From assembly GCF_009827055.1 (NCBI RefSeq), contig NZ_WUMK01000008.1, positions 62,001 through 126,000 of the forward strand: a stretch of DNA of 64,000 nt, written 5' to 3'. How positions within the stretch are numbered: the first letter of the stretch is position 1; each line of letters starts with the position of its first letter. A model generated the notes under the pieces. It saw only the letters and a list, made by a program, of their open reading frames with translations. It had not been told where the DNA came from and did no database searches. The translations under genes were made by a program, and so were the position numbers. Of this stretch, positions 37,062 to 46,619 are shown piece by piece. The DNA comes from Shinella kummerowiae. GTDB lineage: Bacteria > Pseudomonadota > Alphaproteobacteria > Rhizobiales > Rhizobiaceae.

Positions 37062-39614
37062 TCAAAGCTCGCGCAGCACCGGCGCCGCCTTCTGCCCCAG
37101 AATGCGCCAGGTCCCGGCAAGGCCGATGCCGACGGTCATGACCAGCGCCGTCACCACCGTCATGACGGCGACATCCGGCAGGAAGCTCGACGGCAGCGTC
37201 ATGATGCGGCTCACCACGAACCAGGCCGCCACGCCGCCGGCAAACAGCGCGAAGATCGCGGTCGCCAGCCCCAGCATCAGATATTCGTAGCTGAAGGCGC
37301 GGATCAGCGTAGCGCGCGTGGCGCCCAGCGTCTTCAGGACGACCGCATCGTGCACGCGCGCCCGGTTGCCCGCGGCAAGCGCCCCGGCCAGCACGAGGAT
37401 GGAGGCGATCAGCGCCACGGCGGCGGCGGCACGGATCGCCGTCGCGAGCTGCCCGACCAGCTCGTTGACCACGTCGAGCGCATCCTTGACGCGCACGCTG
37501 GTGACGGTCGGATAGGCGTTGGTGACCGCCTTCAGCGTCGCCGCCTCCTGCTCCGCCGTCGCCGACGGATCGATCACCGTGGCCAGCCACGCATGCGGCG
37601 CGCCGGCAAAGGTGTTGGGCGAGAACACCATGACGAAGTTGATCGACAGCGATTCCCACTCGACATTGCGGAAGTTGGCGATGCGCGCGGTCATGTTGCG
37701 GCCGAGCACGTTGACGGTCACGGTATCGCCGATCTTCAGTCCAAGCTCGCGCCCCTCCTCCGCCGCAAACGAGACGAGCGGCTCGCCGGAATAGTCCTCC
37801 GGCCACCAGTCGCCCTCGGCGAGCGTCGAATTTTCCGGCGTGCGCTTGGCATAGGTAATGCCGCGGTCGCCGCGCAGCACCCATTGGCCTTCCGGCGGCA
37901 CCTTGACCTTGGCCACATCGACGCCGTTCAGCTCCATGACGCGGCCGCGCAGCATCGGCACCTCGATGATCTTGCCATCAGGCATGTTGGTTTGCAGCAC
38001 CTGCCGGAACCCGTCGAGTTCGCTGCCCTGGATATCGACGAAGAAGAAGTTCGGCGCGCGCTCCGGCAGATTGCCGGTGAGTTCGCGGCGGAGGTTCCCG
38101 TCGATCAGCGTCAGCGTGACGAGCAGCGCCAGACCAAGCCCGAGCGACAGCACGACGGACGAGGTCAACGCCCCCGGCCGGTGGATATTGCCGATAGCGA
38201 GGCGCAGCGAGGGCGAATTGACCCGCGGGCTGCGCTTGGCGAGCGCCGTTATCAGCATCGCCACGACGCGGAGCACCACGAAGGCGAAGGCGATGGCGCC
38301 GAGGAAGACCAGCGCGATGTACCGGTCATAGGCCGTGAAGATGGCGAGCCCCGCCAGTGCGGCAAGAAAGATCGCCGCCCCCAGCACATAGGGCCAACTC
38401 GGCAGACGGCCGGCCTCGAAACCCTGCTCGCGAAACAGCGCGGTCGCCGGCACCTCGCGGGCATGGCCGAGCGGCATGATCGCGAAGGCGAGCGCCGTCA
38501 GCAGGCCGAAGACGGCGGCGATCAACAGGGCGGACGGATAGAGCGTCGCCTCCGCCGGCACCGGCAGCACGCCATCGAGGAACTGCATCGCCACCATGGG
38601 CATCAGCGCCCCGGCGACAAGGCCGAGCAGGATGCCGACGGCCGCGATCAGCGCGATCTGCGTCAGGTAGACCAAGGCCACCAGCGAAGCCGGCGCGCCG
38701 AGGCACTTGAAGGTCGCGATCACCGAGCGCTTGGAATCGAGATAGGCCCGCACGGCATTGGCCACGCCGACGCCGCCGACGATCAAAGCTGTCAGGCCGA
38801 CCAGCGTCAGGAATTGCGAGAAGCGGGTGATGTTGGTGGTCAGCGAGGGTGCGGCGCTGTTGGCGGTGCGGATCGACCAGCCGGCCTTCGGGAAAGCCTT
38901 GGTGGCGTCCGCCCGGACCTTCGCAAGCGCCACGTCCTGATCGGCCAGACGGACGCGATAGGCATTTTCCACCAGACTGCCGGTCTGCACCAGGCCGCTC
39001 GCCTGCAAGGCCTCTTCCGACAGCATCAGGCGCGGCGCAAAGCCAAAACCTTCCGACACCGCATCGGGCTCGCGCAGCAGCGTGCCCGTAACCTTGAGCT
39101 TCGCCGTGCCGAGCAGGATCTCGTCGCCGACGGCAATGCCCAGCCGGTCGAGCAGCAGCGGCGCCACGATGGCGCCAAAAGCCTCGCCCTGCTTGGCGAA
39201 CAGCTGGCTCGCCGGCTGCTGCGGCAAGGTTTCCAGCGTGCCGTAGAGCGGATAGGCGCCATCGACGCCCTTCGCCTCCACCAGCGTCTGGTCGGAACCG
39301 TCAGGCAGGCGCGCCATGGAGCGCAGCCCGGTGGACAGCGACACATCGCCAAGCCCCTGGAAATGCTTCAACTCTTCCGGTGTGGCAAAGCGGTTGTTGA
39401 ATTCAAAGCGCACGTCGCCGGCCAGCAGCGTCTGCCCCTGCGAGGCGATCGCCTGCGTGATGGCGCTCGACACGGAATTGACGCCGGCAATCGCCGCCGT
39501 ACCCAGCGCGATACAGGCGAGGAAAATGTAAAACCCCTTCAGGCCGCCGCGCATCTCGCGCAGCGCCAGGCGGATCGCCAGCGGAAACTGTCGCAGGATC
39601 GCGCCGACCCTCAT
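37062..39614 (-). CDS. ybbP: FtsX/YbbP-type ABC transporter permease
   Basis: 850 residues with an N-terminal helix (about 24-44), a large periplasmic domain, a three-helix FtsX unit (about 265-370), further helices (about 395-490), a second periplasmic domain and a final FtsX unit (about 725-830). This is the YbbP layout. It overlaps the ATPase gene by ATGA and forms a complex with it. MacB-superfamily relatives extract envelope molecules rather than import solutes (known); the cargo is unknown. The order ybbP-ybbA divergent from tesA matches E. coli, supporting the name. Confidence 0.9.
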   Translation of the reverse strand: MRVGAILRQFPLAIRLALREMRGGLKGFYIFLACIALGTAAIAGVNSVSSAITQAIASQGQTLLAGDVRFEFNNRFATPEELKHFQGLGDVSLSTGLRSMARLPDGSDQTLVEAKGVDGAYPLYGTLETLPQQPASQLFAKQGEAFGAIVAPLLLDRLGIAVGDEILLGTAKLKVTGTLLREPDAVSEGFGFAPRLMLSEEALQASGLVQTGSLVENAYRVRLADQDVALAKVRADATKAFPKAGWSIRTANSAAPSLTTNITRFSQFLTLVGLTALIVGGVGVANAVRAYLDSKRSVIATFKCLGAPASLVALVYLTQIALIAAVGILLGLVAGALMPMVAMQFLDGVLPVPAEATLYPSALLIAAVFGLLTALAFAIMPLGHAREVPATALFREQGFEAGRLPSWPYVLGAAIFLAALAGLAIFTAYDRYIALVFLGAIAFAFVVLRVVAMLITALAKRSPRVNSPSLRLAIGNIHRPGALTSSVVLSLGLGLALLVTLTLIDGNLRRELTGNLPERAPNFFFVDIQGSELDGFRQVLQTNMPDGKIIEVPMLRGRVMELNGVDVAKVKVPPEGQWVLRGDRGITYAKRTPENSTLAEGDWWPEDYSGEPLVSFAAEEGRELGLKIGDTVTVNVLGRNMTARIANFRNVEWESLSINFVMVFSPNTFAGAPHAWLATVIDPSATAEQEAATLKAVTNAYPTVTSVRVKDALDVVNELVGQLATAIRAAAAVALIASILVLAGALAAGNRARVHDAVVLKTLGATRATLIRAFSYEYLMLGLATAIFALFAGGVAAWFVVSRIMTLPSSFLPDVAVMTVVTALVMTVGIGLAGTWRILGQKAAPVLREL

Positions 39615-40324
39615 GCCGGCACCACGGCCAGCGTCGCCTTGATCGGTGCGGCGCCGGACACGATCTCGCCGGAGCGCATGGCGACCTGCCGGCTGCACCG
39701 GGCGGCGAGCGACGGATCATGCGTCACCAGCACCAGCGTCGTGCCGCGCTCGGCCTGCTTGGCAAACAAGAGGTCGGCGATCTGCCGGCCGGTCTCGGTG
39801 TCGAGATTGCCGGTCGGCTCGTCGGCGATCAACAATTTTGGCGCCGGCGCCAGCGCGCGCGCAATCGCCACGCGCTGCTGCTCGCCGCCGGAAAGCTGGC
39901 CGGGATAGTGCGACAGGCGCTCGCCGAGCCCGACGGCCGTCAGTTCGCGGCGCGCAATCTCGAAGGCATCGCGCACATTGGCAAGCTCCAGCGGCACCGC
40001 GACGTTTTCCAGCGCCGTCATGTTGGGAATGAGGTGGAAGGACTGGAAGACGATGCCGATATTGCGGCCGCGGAAATCCGCCACCTGGTCCTCGCTCATG
40101 CCATGCAGGCCGGCACCATCGATATGGATCTCGCCGCTGTCGAGCCGCTCCAGCCCGGCCAGCACCATCAAGAGCGTCGACTTGCCGGACCCCGAAGGCC
40201 CGACGATGCCGACCGATTCGCCCGCATCGATCGACAGGCCTATCCCCTTCAACACATGCACGGAGGCGGCGGCCCTTCCGAGGGTGAGATCGGCATTTTT
40301 GAGGTCGATGATGGTTTTGGCCAA
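39611..40324 (-). CDS. ybbA: ABC transporter ATP-binding protein YbbA-like
   Basis: 237 residues: Walker A GPSGSGKST (42-50), Q-loop IVFQSFHLIPNM, signature LSGGEQQRVAIARAL, Walker B LLIADEPTGNLD and the H-loop THD. It belongs to the LolD/MacB-type group that pairs with FtsX-like permeases. The start is taken as TTG 40324 because no ATG occurs in this frame between the divergent tesA start and the Walker A motif, and the family sequence begins here. It overlaps ybbP by 4 nt. Confidence 0.88.
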   Translation of the reverse strand: MAKTIIDLKNADLTLGRAAASVHVLKGIGLSIDAGESVGIVGPSGSGKSTLLMVLAGLERLDSGEIHIDGAGLHGMSEDQVADFRGRNIGIVFQSFHLIPNMTALENVAVPLELANVRDAFEIARRELTAVGLGERLSHYPGQLSGGEQQRVAIARALAPAPKLLIADEPTGNLDTETGRQIADLLFAKQAERGTTLVLVTHDPSLAARCSRQVAMRSGEIVSGAAPIKATLAVVPA

Positions 40325-40385
40325 GGAATTCTGCCCTATATGTTTCTTAGAACAACTGGAATGCCAGCAATCTAGGATCAGCACT

Positions 40386-41030
40386 ATGTCGTTTAAAGCG
40401 GCGCTTTCGATTTTCGCCTCACTTGCAATCACAGCTTTGTTATCCGCCGGCAGCGCGCTTGCGGAGCCGATCAAGCTCGTCGGCTTCGGCGACAGCCTGA
40501 TGGCCGGCTACCAGCTTCCCGCCTCGGACGCCTTTCCGGTGAAGCTGGAGGCCGCGCTGCGCGAAAAGGGTTTTGACGTCGAGATCGCCAATGCCGGGGT
40601 TTCCGGCGACACCTCATCGGGCGGCCTTGCCCGCCTCGACTGGTCGATCCCGGACGGCACGAAGGGCGTCATCCTCGAGCTCGGCGCCAACGACGCGCTG
40701 CGCGGTATTCCGCCGGAACAGACGGAAAAGAACCTCGACGCCATGCTGACCCGTTTGAAGGAGCGCGGCATCGCCGTGCTGCTCGCCGGCATGATGGCGC
40801 CCCCGAACATGGGCCCGGACTACGGCGAACGCTTCAACGGCATCTACCAGCGCATGGCCGATAAACACGGCGTGGCGCTCTATCCGTTTTTCCTCGACGG
40901 CGTGGTGACCCATGCCAACCTCCAGCTTGAGGACGGCATGCATCCGAACAGCGAGGGCGTCGACGTCATGGTCAGGACCATGCTTCCGGCCACGGAGACC
41001 TTCCTCAAATCCATCACAGCGGGGGAGTAG
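40386..41030 (+). CDS. tesA: TesA-type GDSL esterase/lysophospholipase
   Basis: 214 residues with a signal peptide (about residues 1-26, ALA). SGNH hydrolase blocks: GFGDSLMAGYQ with nucleophile Ser37, block III LGANDALRG with Asn, and the Asp-His pair DGMHPN near residue 187. A periplasmic multifunctional thioesterase/arylesterase/lysophospholipase (known). ATG 40386 is chosen by signal peptide; upstream open frame is shadow. Divergent from ybbA, as in E. coli. Confidence 0.92.
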   Translation: MSFKAALSIFASLAITALLSAGSALAEPIKLVGFGDSLMAGYQLPASDAFPVKLEAALREKGFDVEIANAGVSGDTSSGGLARLDWSIPDGTKGVILELGANDALRGIPPEQTEKNLDAMLTRLKERGIAVLLAGMMAPPNMGPDYGERFNGIYQRMADKHGVALYPFFLDGVVTHANLQLEDGMHPNSEGVDVMVRTMLPATETFLKSITAGE

Positions 41031-41112
41031 TTTTCGCGGGTGCGAAATAAGGGTTGCGTAAAAAACCGTTGCGTGATTCGCTGACGGTACATTCCAGAGT
41101 GGAGAGGTCGCC

Positions 41113-41694
41113 ATGCCGAGACTTTTCGTCGCCCTCGAAGTGCCGCGCAACGCGGCGATGAGCCTCTCATTGTTGAGAGGCGGCCTTCCCGGAGCCCGCT
41201 GGATAGACGTCGAGAACTTCCACATCACCCTGCGCTTCATCGGTGATATCGACGGCCGCACCGCCGACGAGGTGGTCGACAGGCTCGACCGCATCGAGCG
41301 CCCGGAATTCCAGCTCGCTTTGTCCGGCATCGGTTCCTTCGGTTCGAAGAAACCCCATTCCGTCTTCGCCGGCGTCACCCAGGCCCCGGAAATGTACGCC
41401 CTCCAGGCGGAAATCGAGCGCATCTGCCAGCGCCTCGGCCTGCCCGCCGACCCGCGCAAATTCACCCCCCACGTCACGCTGGCAAGGCTGCGCAACGCCC
41501 GAACCGAAGACGTCGCCCACTACCTCACCGGTCGCGGCAACTTCTACACCAACACCTTCACGGTGAACCGCTTCGTGCTGATGTCCTCCAAGGAATCCGT
41601 CGGCGGCGGCCCCTACATCACCGAAGAGGTCTTCCCGCTCTACGAATCGGGCGGCAGCTGGGATGGGGCGGAACTGCACGACCATTTGGCGTGA
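41113..41694 (+). CDS. thpR: RNA 2',3'-cyclic phosphodiesterase (2H family)
   Basis: 193 residues with the two H-x-T motifs of the 2H phosphoesterase family, HITL (His37) and HVTL (His120), at the expected spacing. It starts MPRLFVALEVPR, a typical ThpR beginning. It hydrolyses 2',3'-cyclic phosphate RNA ends to 2'-phosphates, and was earlier described as tRNA 2'-5' ligase. ATG 41113 lies 11 nt after GGAGAGG. The low-GC segment begins just after its stop. Confidence 0.92.
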   Translation: MPRLFVALEVPRNAAMSLSLLRGGLPGARWIDVENFHITLRFIGDIDGRTADEVVDRLDRIERPEFQLALSGIGSFGSKKPHSVFAGVTQAPEMYALQAEIERICQRLGLPADPRKFTPHVTLARLRNARTEDVAHYLTGRGNFYTNTFTVNRFVLMSSKESVGGGPYITEEVFPLYESGGSWDGAELHDHLA

Positions 41695-41807
41695 CCAAGA
41701 ACTGTAACGTCTGGATACAGAACAACTGGAATCAAGGCTTTTTAGGTTCGAAGCACTCCCAGTAGGTAAGGACCTTCAACTCGACTCGAGGGTGAGGGTA
41801 TACACAT

Positions 41808-43229
41808 ATGTATGCGCGCGATCTAATGATTTGGCTGCACGATAGGCTTGCTGAACGTGGCACGCTTGATCAAACTAAAGAACGTTTTGAAAGTTTAAGG
41901 AGATACAACCTGCTGCCTCAAGGCCGAGAGAATGCTGGTGTCAGAATTTCTAACAAACAGATTGCAAATGCCATCCTCGGCTTTGCCCATTATTCATCTG
42001 GTTATGCTGGCCATGTCTCGCTTATTCTGGGCGATTTACGACCGGTAGGCGGGATTAATGCATCATTTCGCAATGCGGCAAATTTGCAAGACGCAGTTGC
42101 TATTCTTGTCAGCACTGACGATGACGGCACTGGTCTCCTACGTCTCACCTTGTCTGTTGAGCAGGATTTCACCTCCGATGAATTCGCGGCGACACTCCGA
42201 TTCAGAAACAAAGATAAAACCAGAACGGTCTCATTCGTTTCCAAGTACGCTTTAAGCCTTTTCAACGAGGGAGCAGAAAATAAATATGACCACGACAGGC
42301 TGGACAAACTAACAGCGGTCGAAAGGTCATTTGGAGCAAAAATCTTCCGAGATCTTTCTCGTACGGTGTCAATTTCGCGCCAACTAGACCGGCCGTTTAA
42401 AACCGATTGGCGTGAGTATGAGACAGAGGAGGAGAAGGCTGCGTTTCATAGAAAGCTTGGAGCTCGGCAATCATCGAGGTTCTTGAATTTACGGGCGGAC
42501 ACGCAGGTCACTTGGCCCAAAGAACCAACAAGAATGGAATTTGGTGGGCACCATTTGATTTTATTCCCAAAGACGAAAGATAATTCGCATTCCGTCAGCA
42601 TCGACCTGATTCAGGAACGCATGTCGCAAGACGCAGCGGCAACACTAATTAACCGGATGTTGAGCGTGATGAGCTGGTGTAATGACCAACCAGCGTCGCT
42701 TCATGAAGGTTGGTCGGGTAGTCCCGTTCCTGCACCCGTGCCAAAGAAAAATTTGGCGTCTACTACCATTAACGAATGGTATTTCTATCGAACGCTCCCA
42801 ACTGATGAAAATTTATTGCGGTGCTTAGCCTACTACCGAGATGCCTTGAATGCCTACTCGGTAGGATTGGCAAGCCACTCAGTCCTTAGCTTTTTTCGAG
42901 TTTTCGAGACCCGCTATGACACTAAGAAGAAAGTGACTGAGTGGGTTAATGCTGTCTTCCCTGATATTGAACCGGCCGTCCTTGAAAGTGCATTAAAAGC
43001 GTTTGAAGCGGACCGTCAGTTAGAACAAGTCGACATCGGGACGTATGTCTACCACAACTGCCGTGTGGCAACCGCACATGCTGCCCGAGACTTTCCCTCG
43101 GATCCTGATCGAGCTGAGGAGTCTCGTCGCCTGTTAAACGCTTCAAGAATCATGCAGAGTTTGGCTCGTTTTTTTATCAAGCAGGAATTCAATTTCTCCA
43201 CTACGTATTTAACGGACAATCCCAATTAG
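41808..43229 (+). CDS. Uncharacterised protein with C-terminal HEPN-like R-x4-H motif, probably acquired
   Basis: 473 residues, no family I can name with certainty. Seen: no signal peptide or membrane segment; an N-terminal basic helical part (about 1-60) that could bind nucleic acid or protein; a middle region with LRPVGGINASF (about 76-86) and mixed strands; a helical C-terminal third (about 340-460) containing NCRVATAHAA, where Arg419 and His424 give the R-x4-6-H pattern of HEPN ribonucleases. Base composition is visibly poorer in GC than both neighbours, and codons such as TTA, AGG, AGA and ATT are common, so it is likely a recent arrival. HEPN proteins of this architecture often serve in anti-phage or toxin systems (known class); the role here is inference, and no antitoxin gene is adjacent. 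Confidence 0.8.
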   Translation: MYARDLMIWLHDRLAERGTLDQTKERFESLRRYNLLPQGRENAGVRISNKQIANAILGFAHYSSGYAGHVSLILGDLRPVGGINASFRNAANLQDAVAILVSTDDDGTGLLRLTLSVEQDFTSDEFAATLRFRNKDKTRTVSFVSKYALSLFNEGAENKYDHDRLDKLTAVERSFGAKIFRDLSRTVSISRQLDRPFKTDWREYETEEEKAAFHRKLGARQSSRFLNLRADTQVTWPKEPTRMEFGGHHLILFPKTKDNSHSVSIDLIQERMSQDAAATLINRMLSVMSWCNDQPASLHEGWSGSPVPAPVPKKNLASTTINEWYFYRTLPTDENLLRCLAYYRDALNAYSVGLASHSVLSFFRVFETRYDTKKKVTEWVNAVFPDIEPAVLESALKAFEADRQLEQVDIGTYVYHNCRVATAHAARDFPSDPDRAEESRRLLNASRIMQSLARFFIKQEFNFSTTYLTDNPN

Positions 43230-43547
43230 TTGGGAATATTCCTACGTAGATTGAATGGCGCATTCGGCGCAAAGCCGTCCCGCGTTAATCCTCGGTACGA
43301 TTCAGTATTTAGCGGCTCGTTCGGAGACTTCGTCCACCCATTGTGGTGAACAAACCCTGAATCCACCCGAGTCAGCGATTCGTCGCCGTTTCGTTCCGCG
43401 CCTGTTCCATGAGCCGGCGAATGACGTGGAAAATTGCCGCTTTTCGCCTCCCCCCTTGCCATTCCCCGCCCCGATGGGCATCTGTTGCCTGCCGGATGCG
43501 TCCGGCGAGCGTTGAAACAACCGGTATGTGACTTGTCGCAAGCACCC
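43230..43547. other. 318-bp gap between the HEPN-like gene and the helicase
   Basis: It starts with a GGAATATTCC palindrome and AT-rich sequence at the end of the acquired segment, and returns to ordinary GC by about 43380. No direct repeat matching the left edge was found. It contains the helicase promoter region. Confidence 0.5.
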
Positions 43548-46500
43548 ATGATCTTGAGCGGCCGCGGGGTCACCGCGGTGCTCGGCCCGACCAATACGGG
43601 CAAGACCCACTACGCAATCGAGCGCATGGTGGCGCACGAGTCGGGCATTATCGGCCTGCCTCTGCGGCTCCTGGCGCGCGAAGTCTATACGCGTCTGGTC
43701 GAGAAGGTCGGGGAGCACAATGTGGCGCTCGTCACCGGCGAGGAGAAGATCACGCCGCATATGGCGCGTTTTTCGGTCTGCACGGTGGAGGCCATGCCGC
43801 GCGAGACGCGCGCCTCGTTCGTGGCGATCGACGAGGTGCAGCTCGCCGGCGATCTCGAGCGCGGCCATATCTTCACCGATCGGGTGCTGCATCTGAGAGG
43901 CCGCGACGAGACGCTGCTGCTTGGCGCGGCCACCATGAAGCCGATCCTTGAGCAATTGCTGCCCGGCATCCACGTCGTCGAACGGCCGCGCCTCTCGCAG
44001 CTCTTCTATGCCGGCTCGAAGAAGATCACCCGCCTGCCGCAGCGCACCGCCATCGTCGCGTTTTCCGCCGACGAGGTCTATGCGATCGCCGAGCTGATCC
44101 GCCGCCAGCGCGGCGGCGCCGCGGTCGTGCTCGGCGCGCTCTCGCCGCGCACCCGCAACGCCCAGGTCGCGCTCTATCAGGCGGGCGATGTCGAATATCT
44201 CGTCGCCACCGACGCCATCGGCATGGGCCTCAACCTCGATGTCGACCACGTCGCCTTCGCGCAGGACCGCAAGTTCGACGGCTACCAGTTCCGCAACCTC
44301 AATCCCGCCGAACTCGCCCAGATCGCCGGCCGCGCCGGCCGGCATCTGCGCGACGGCACTTTCGGCGTCACCAGCCGCGTCGATCCCTTCGACGACGAAC
44401 TGGTCAAACGCATCGAGACGCACCAGTTCGACCCCGTCAAAGTGCTGCAATGGCGCACCACGCGCTTCGATTATGCGTCGCTGGTCAGCCTGCGCAAGTC
44501 GCTCGACGCCCCGCCGCCGATCGCCGGCCTGACGCGGGCGCTGCCCGCCGTCGACCAGCAGGCGCTCGAACATCTGTCGCGGTATCCGGACGTGCGCGAT
44601 CTCGCCACGACGCCCGAGCGCGTGCAGAAACTGTGGGAGGCCTGCGCGCTTCCCGACTATCGCCGCATCACGCCTGCCCAGCACGCCGACCTGATTTCGA
44701 CGCTCTATGCGGACCTCGTAAAGCGCGGTACGGTTAACGAAGATTTCATGGCCGATCAGGTCCGCCGGGCTGACAGAACAGACGGTGAAATCGACACGCT
44801 TTCGGCGCGAATCGCGCAGATAAGGACGTGGACCTATGTGTCGAATCGGCCCGGATGGCTTGCCGATCCGACACACTGGCAGGAAAAGACGCGGGAAATC
44901 GAAGACCGATTGTCCGATGCGCTACATGAACGGTTGACGAAACGCTTTGTTGATCGCAGGACATCTGTGCTCATGAAGCGCCTGAGAGAGAATGCGATGT
45001 TGGAAGCTGAAATCAGTGTGAATGGCGATGTCTTCGTAGAAGGACATCATGTCGGGCAGTTGGCCGGTTTCCGGTTCACGCTCGTCTCCGGTACGGAAGG
45101 TCCCGATGCGAAGGCCGTGCAGGCTGCCGCGCAGAAGGCGCTTGCGCTGGAGTTCGAGGCCCGTGCTGCGCGCCTGCATGCGGCCGGCAATGCCGACCTC
45201 GCGCTCGGCTCCGACGGCACCGTGCGCTGGCTCGGCGATCCCGTCGCGCGTCTGGCCGCTTCCGATCACATCATGCGCCCGCGCGTCATCCTGCTTGCCG
45301 ACGAGCAGCTGACCGGCAATGCGCGCGACCACGTCGCCGCCCGCATCGAGCGTTTCGTGAACCATCACATCGCCACCGTACTGAAGCCACTCGACGACCT
45401 GTCGCGCGCGGAAGACCTGCAGGGCCTTGCCAAGGGTCTCGCCTTCCAGCTCGTCGAAAGCCTCGGCGTGCTGTTCCGCCGCGATGTCGCCGACGACGTC
45501 AAGTCGCTCGACCAGGATGCCCGCGCTTCCATGCGCAAGCACGGCATCCGCTTCGGCGCCTACCACATCTTCATGCCGGCACTGCTGAAGCCGGCGCCGG
45601 CCGAACTCATCACCCTGCTCTGGGCGCTGAAGAACGACGGCCTCGACAAGCCGGGTTACGGCGACCTCATTCCGGTGCTGGCCGCTGGCCGCACCTCGGT
45701 TGTCACCGATCCGGCATTCGAGCGCGCCTTCTACAAGCTCGCCGGCTTCCGTTTCCTCGGCAAGCGCGCCGTGCGCATCGATATTCTCGAGCGCCTCGCC
45801 GATCTTATCCGCCCGCTCTTGCAGTGGAAGCCAGGCACGCCGCGTCCGGAAGGCGCCTATGACGGCCGCCGCTTCACGGCGACGACCGCGATGCTGTCCA
45901 TCCTGGGCGCGACGCCGGACGACATGGAAGAGATCCTCAAGGGTCTCGGCTACCGCGCCGATAGCGTGAAGCCGGAAGAAGCCGCCGCCTTCCTCGCCGC
46001 GCAGGCCCCCGCCGCTGCTGCTACCGCCGCCGAACCGGCGGACGCGACCGCCGAGACGGCTGAAGCCACAAGCGAGACGACGGACGAACACGACGCCGAC
46101 GCATCGGACGCCGACGGCGAAGCACCGGCTGCAGCCGCCGAGCAGGCGCCGGCCGCCGTTGCCGAGGCCGCCGCAGAAACGCCGGTCGCAGCAGAAACCG
46201 TCGCCGAGGGCGAGCCGGTCGAAGCCAAGCCCGTCCTGCTCTGGCGCCCGGGCTCGCGCCACGACAACAACCAGCGCCAGGGCCAGCGCCATGGCGGCGA
46301 ACGCCAGGGTGATCGCAACAACGGCGAACGCCGCGGCGGCGAGCGGCATCGCAACCAGCCGGCCGGTGAACGCGGCGACCGTCAAGGCGAGCGCGGCGAC
46401 CGTCGTGACGGCGGTCGTGGCCGTCCGGACCAGAACAAGGGCCGCGACGGAAAGCCGCAGGGCGGCAATCGCCCGGATCGCGGCGAGCGCAACGATCGCG

Positions 46501-46616
46501 CGGCCAAGCCGCAGCAGGCGAAATTCGAGGCCCGGCCGCCCCGCAAGGAAAAGCCGATCGACCCGGATTCACCCTTCGCAAAGCTCGCTGCGCTCAAGGA
46601 GCAGATGAAGAAGTAA
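43548..46616 (+). CDS. SUV3/MgpS-like RNA helicase with disordered C-terminus
   Basis: 1022 residues. Superfamily 2 helicase core: Walker A GPTNTGKTH (13-21), DEVQ box (95-98), SAT-like GAATM, motif VI QIAGRAGRH (258-266). The SUV3-type C-terminal region follows. From about residue 800 it becomes Ala/Glu-rich and then Arg/Gly/Asp/Asn-rich (repeats of GERGDR/QGER type), typical of disordered RNA-binding tails; it ends PFAKLAALKEQMKK. Presumably RNA unwinding or degradation; the rhizobial function is unproven. ATG 43548 is chosen because the conserved MILSGRGVTAVLGPT begins there; a longer start at 43434 is possible. The stretch at about 44740-45060 is AT-richer than the rest. Confidence 0.88.
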   Translation: MILSGRGVTAVLGPTNTGKTHYAIERMVAHESGIIGLPLRLLAREVYTRLVEKVGEHNVALVTGEEKITPHMARFSVCTVEAMPRETRASFVAIDEVQLAGDLERGHIFTDRVLHLRGRDETLLLGAATMKPILEQLLPGIHVVERPRLSQLFYAGSKKITRLPQRTAIVAFSADEVYAIAELIRRQRGGAAVVLGALSPRTRNAQVALYQAGDVEYLVATDAIGMGLNLDVDHVAFAQDRKFDGYQFRNLNPAELAQIAGRAGRHLRDGTFGVTSRVDPFDDELVKRIETHQFDPVKVLQWRTTRFDYASLVSLRKSLDAPPPIAGLTRALPAVDQQALEHLSRYPDVRDLATTPERVQKLWEACALPDYRRITPAQHADLISTLYADLVKRGTVNEDFMADQVRRADRTDGEIDTLSARIAQIRTWTYVSNRPGWLADPTHWQEKTREIEDRLSDALHERLTKRFVDRRTSVLMKRLRENAMLEAEISVNGDVFVEGHHVGQLAGFRFTLVSGTEGPDAKAVQAAAQKALALEFEARAARLHAAGNADLALGSDGTVRWLGDPVARLAASDHIMRPRVILLADEQLTGNARDHVAARIERFVNHHIATVLKPLDDLSRAEDLQGLAKGLAFQLVESLGVLFRRDVADDVKSLDQDARASMRKHGIRFGAYHIFMPALLKPAPAELITLLWALKNDGLDKPGYGDLIPVLAAGRTSVVTDPAFERAFYKLAGFRFLGKRAVRIDILERLADLIRPLLQWKPGTPRPEGAYDGRRFTATTAMLSILGATPDDMEEILKGLGYRADSVKPEEAAAFLAAQAPAAAATAAEPADATAETAEATSETTDEHDADASDADGEAPAAAAEQAPAAVAEAAAETPVAAETVAEGEPVEAKPVLLWRPGSRHDNNQRQGQRHGGERQGDRNNGERRGGERHRNQPAGERGDRQGERGDRRDGGRGRPDQNKGRDGKPQGGNRPDRGERNDRAAKPQQAKFEARPPRKEKPIDPDSPFAKLAALKEQMKK

Positions 46617-46619
46617 GCG

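Noticed and set aside
37011-39908. 965-codon open frame opposite ybbP/ybbA
   Set aside because: Arg/Gln/His-rich antisense shadow of two clear ABC genes.
41738-41760. GGTTCGAA resembling a tRNA T-arm at the left of the low-GC segment
   Set aside because: No matching acceptor, D or anticodon arms nearby; not a tRNA or a clear remnant.
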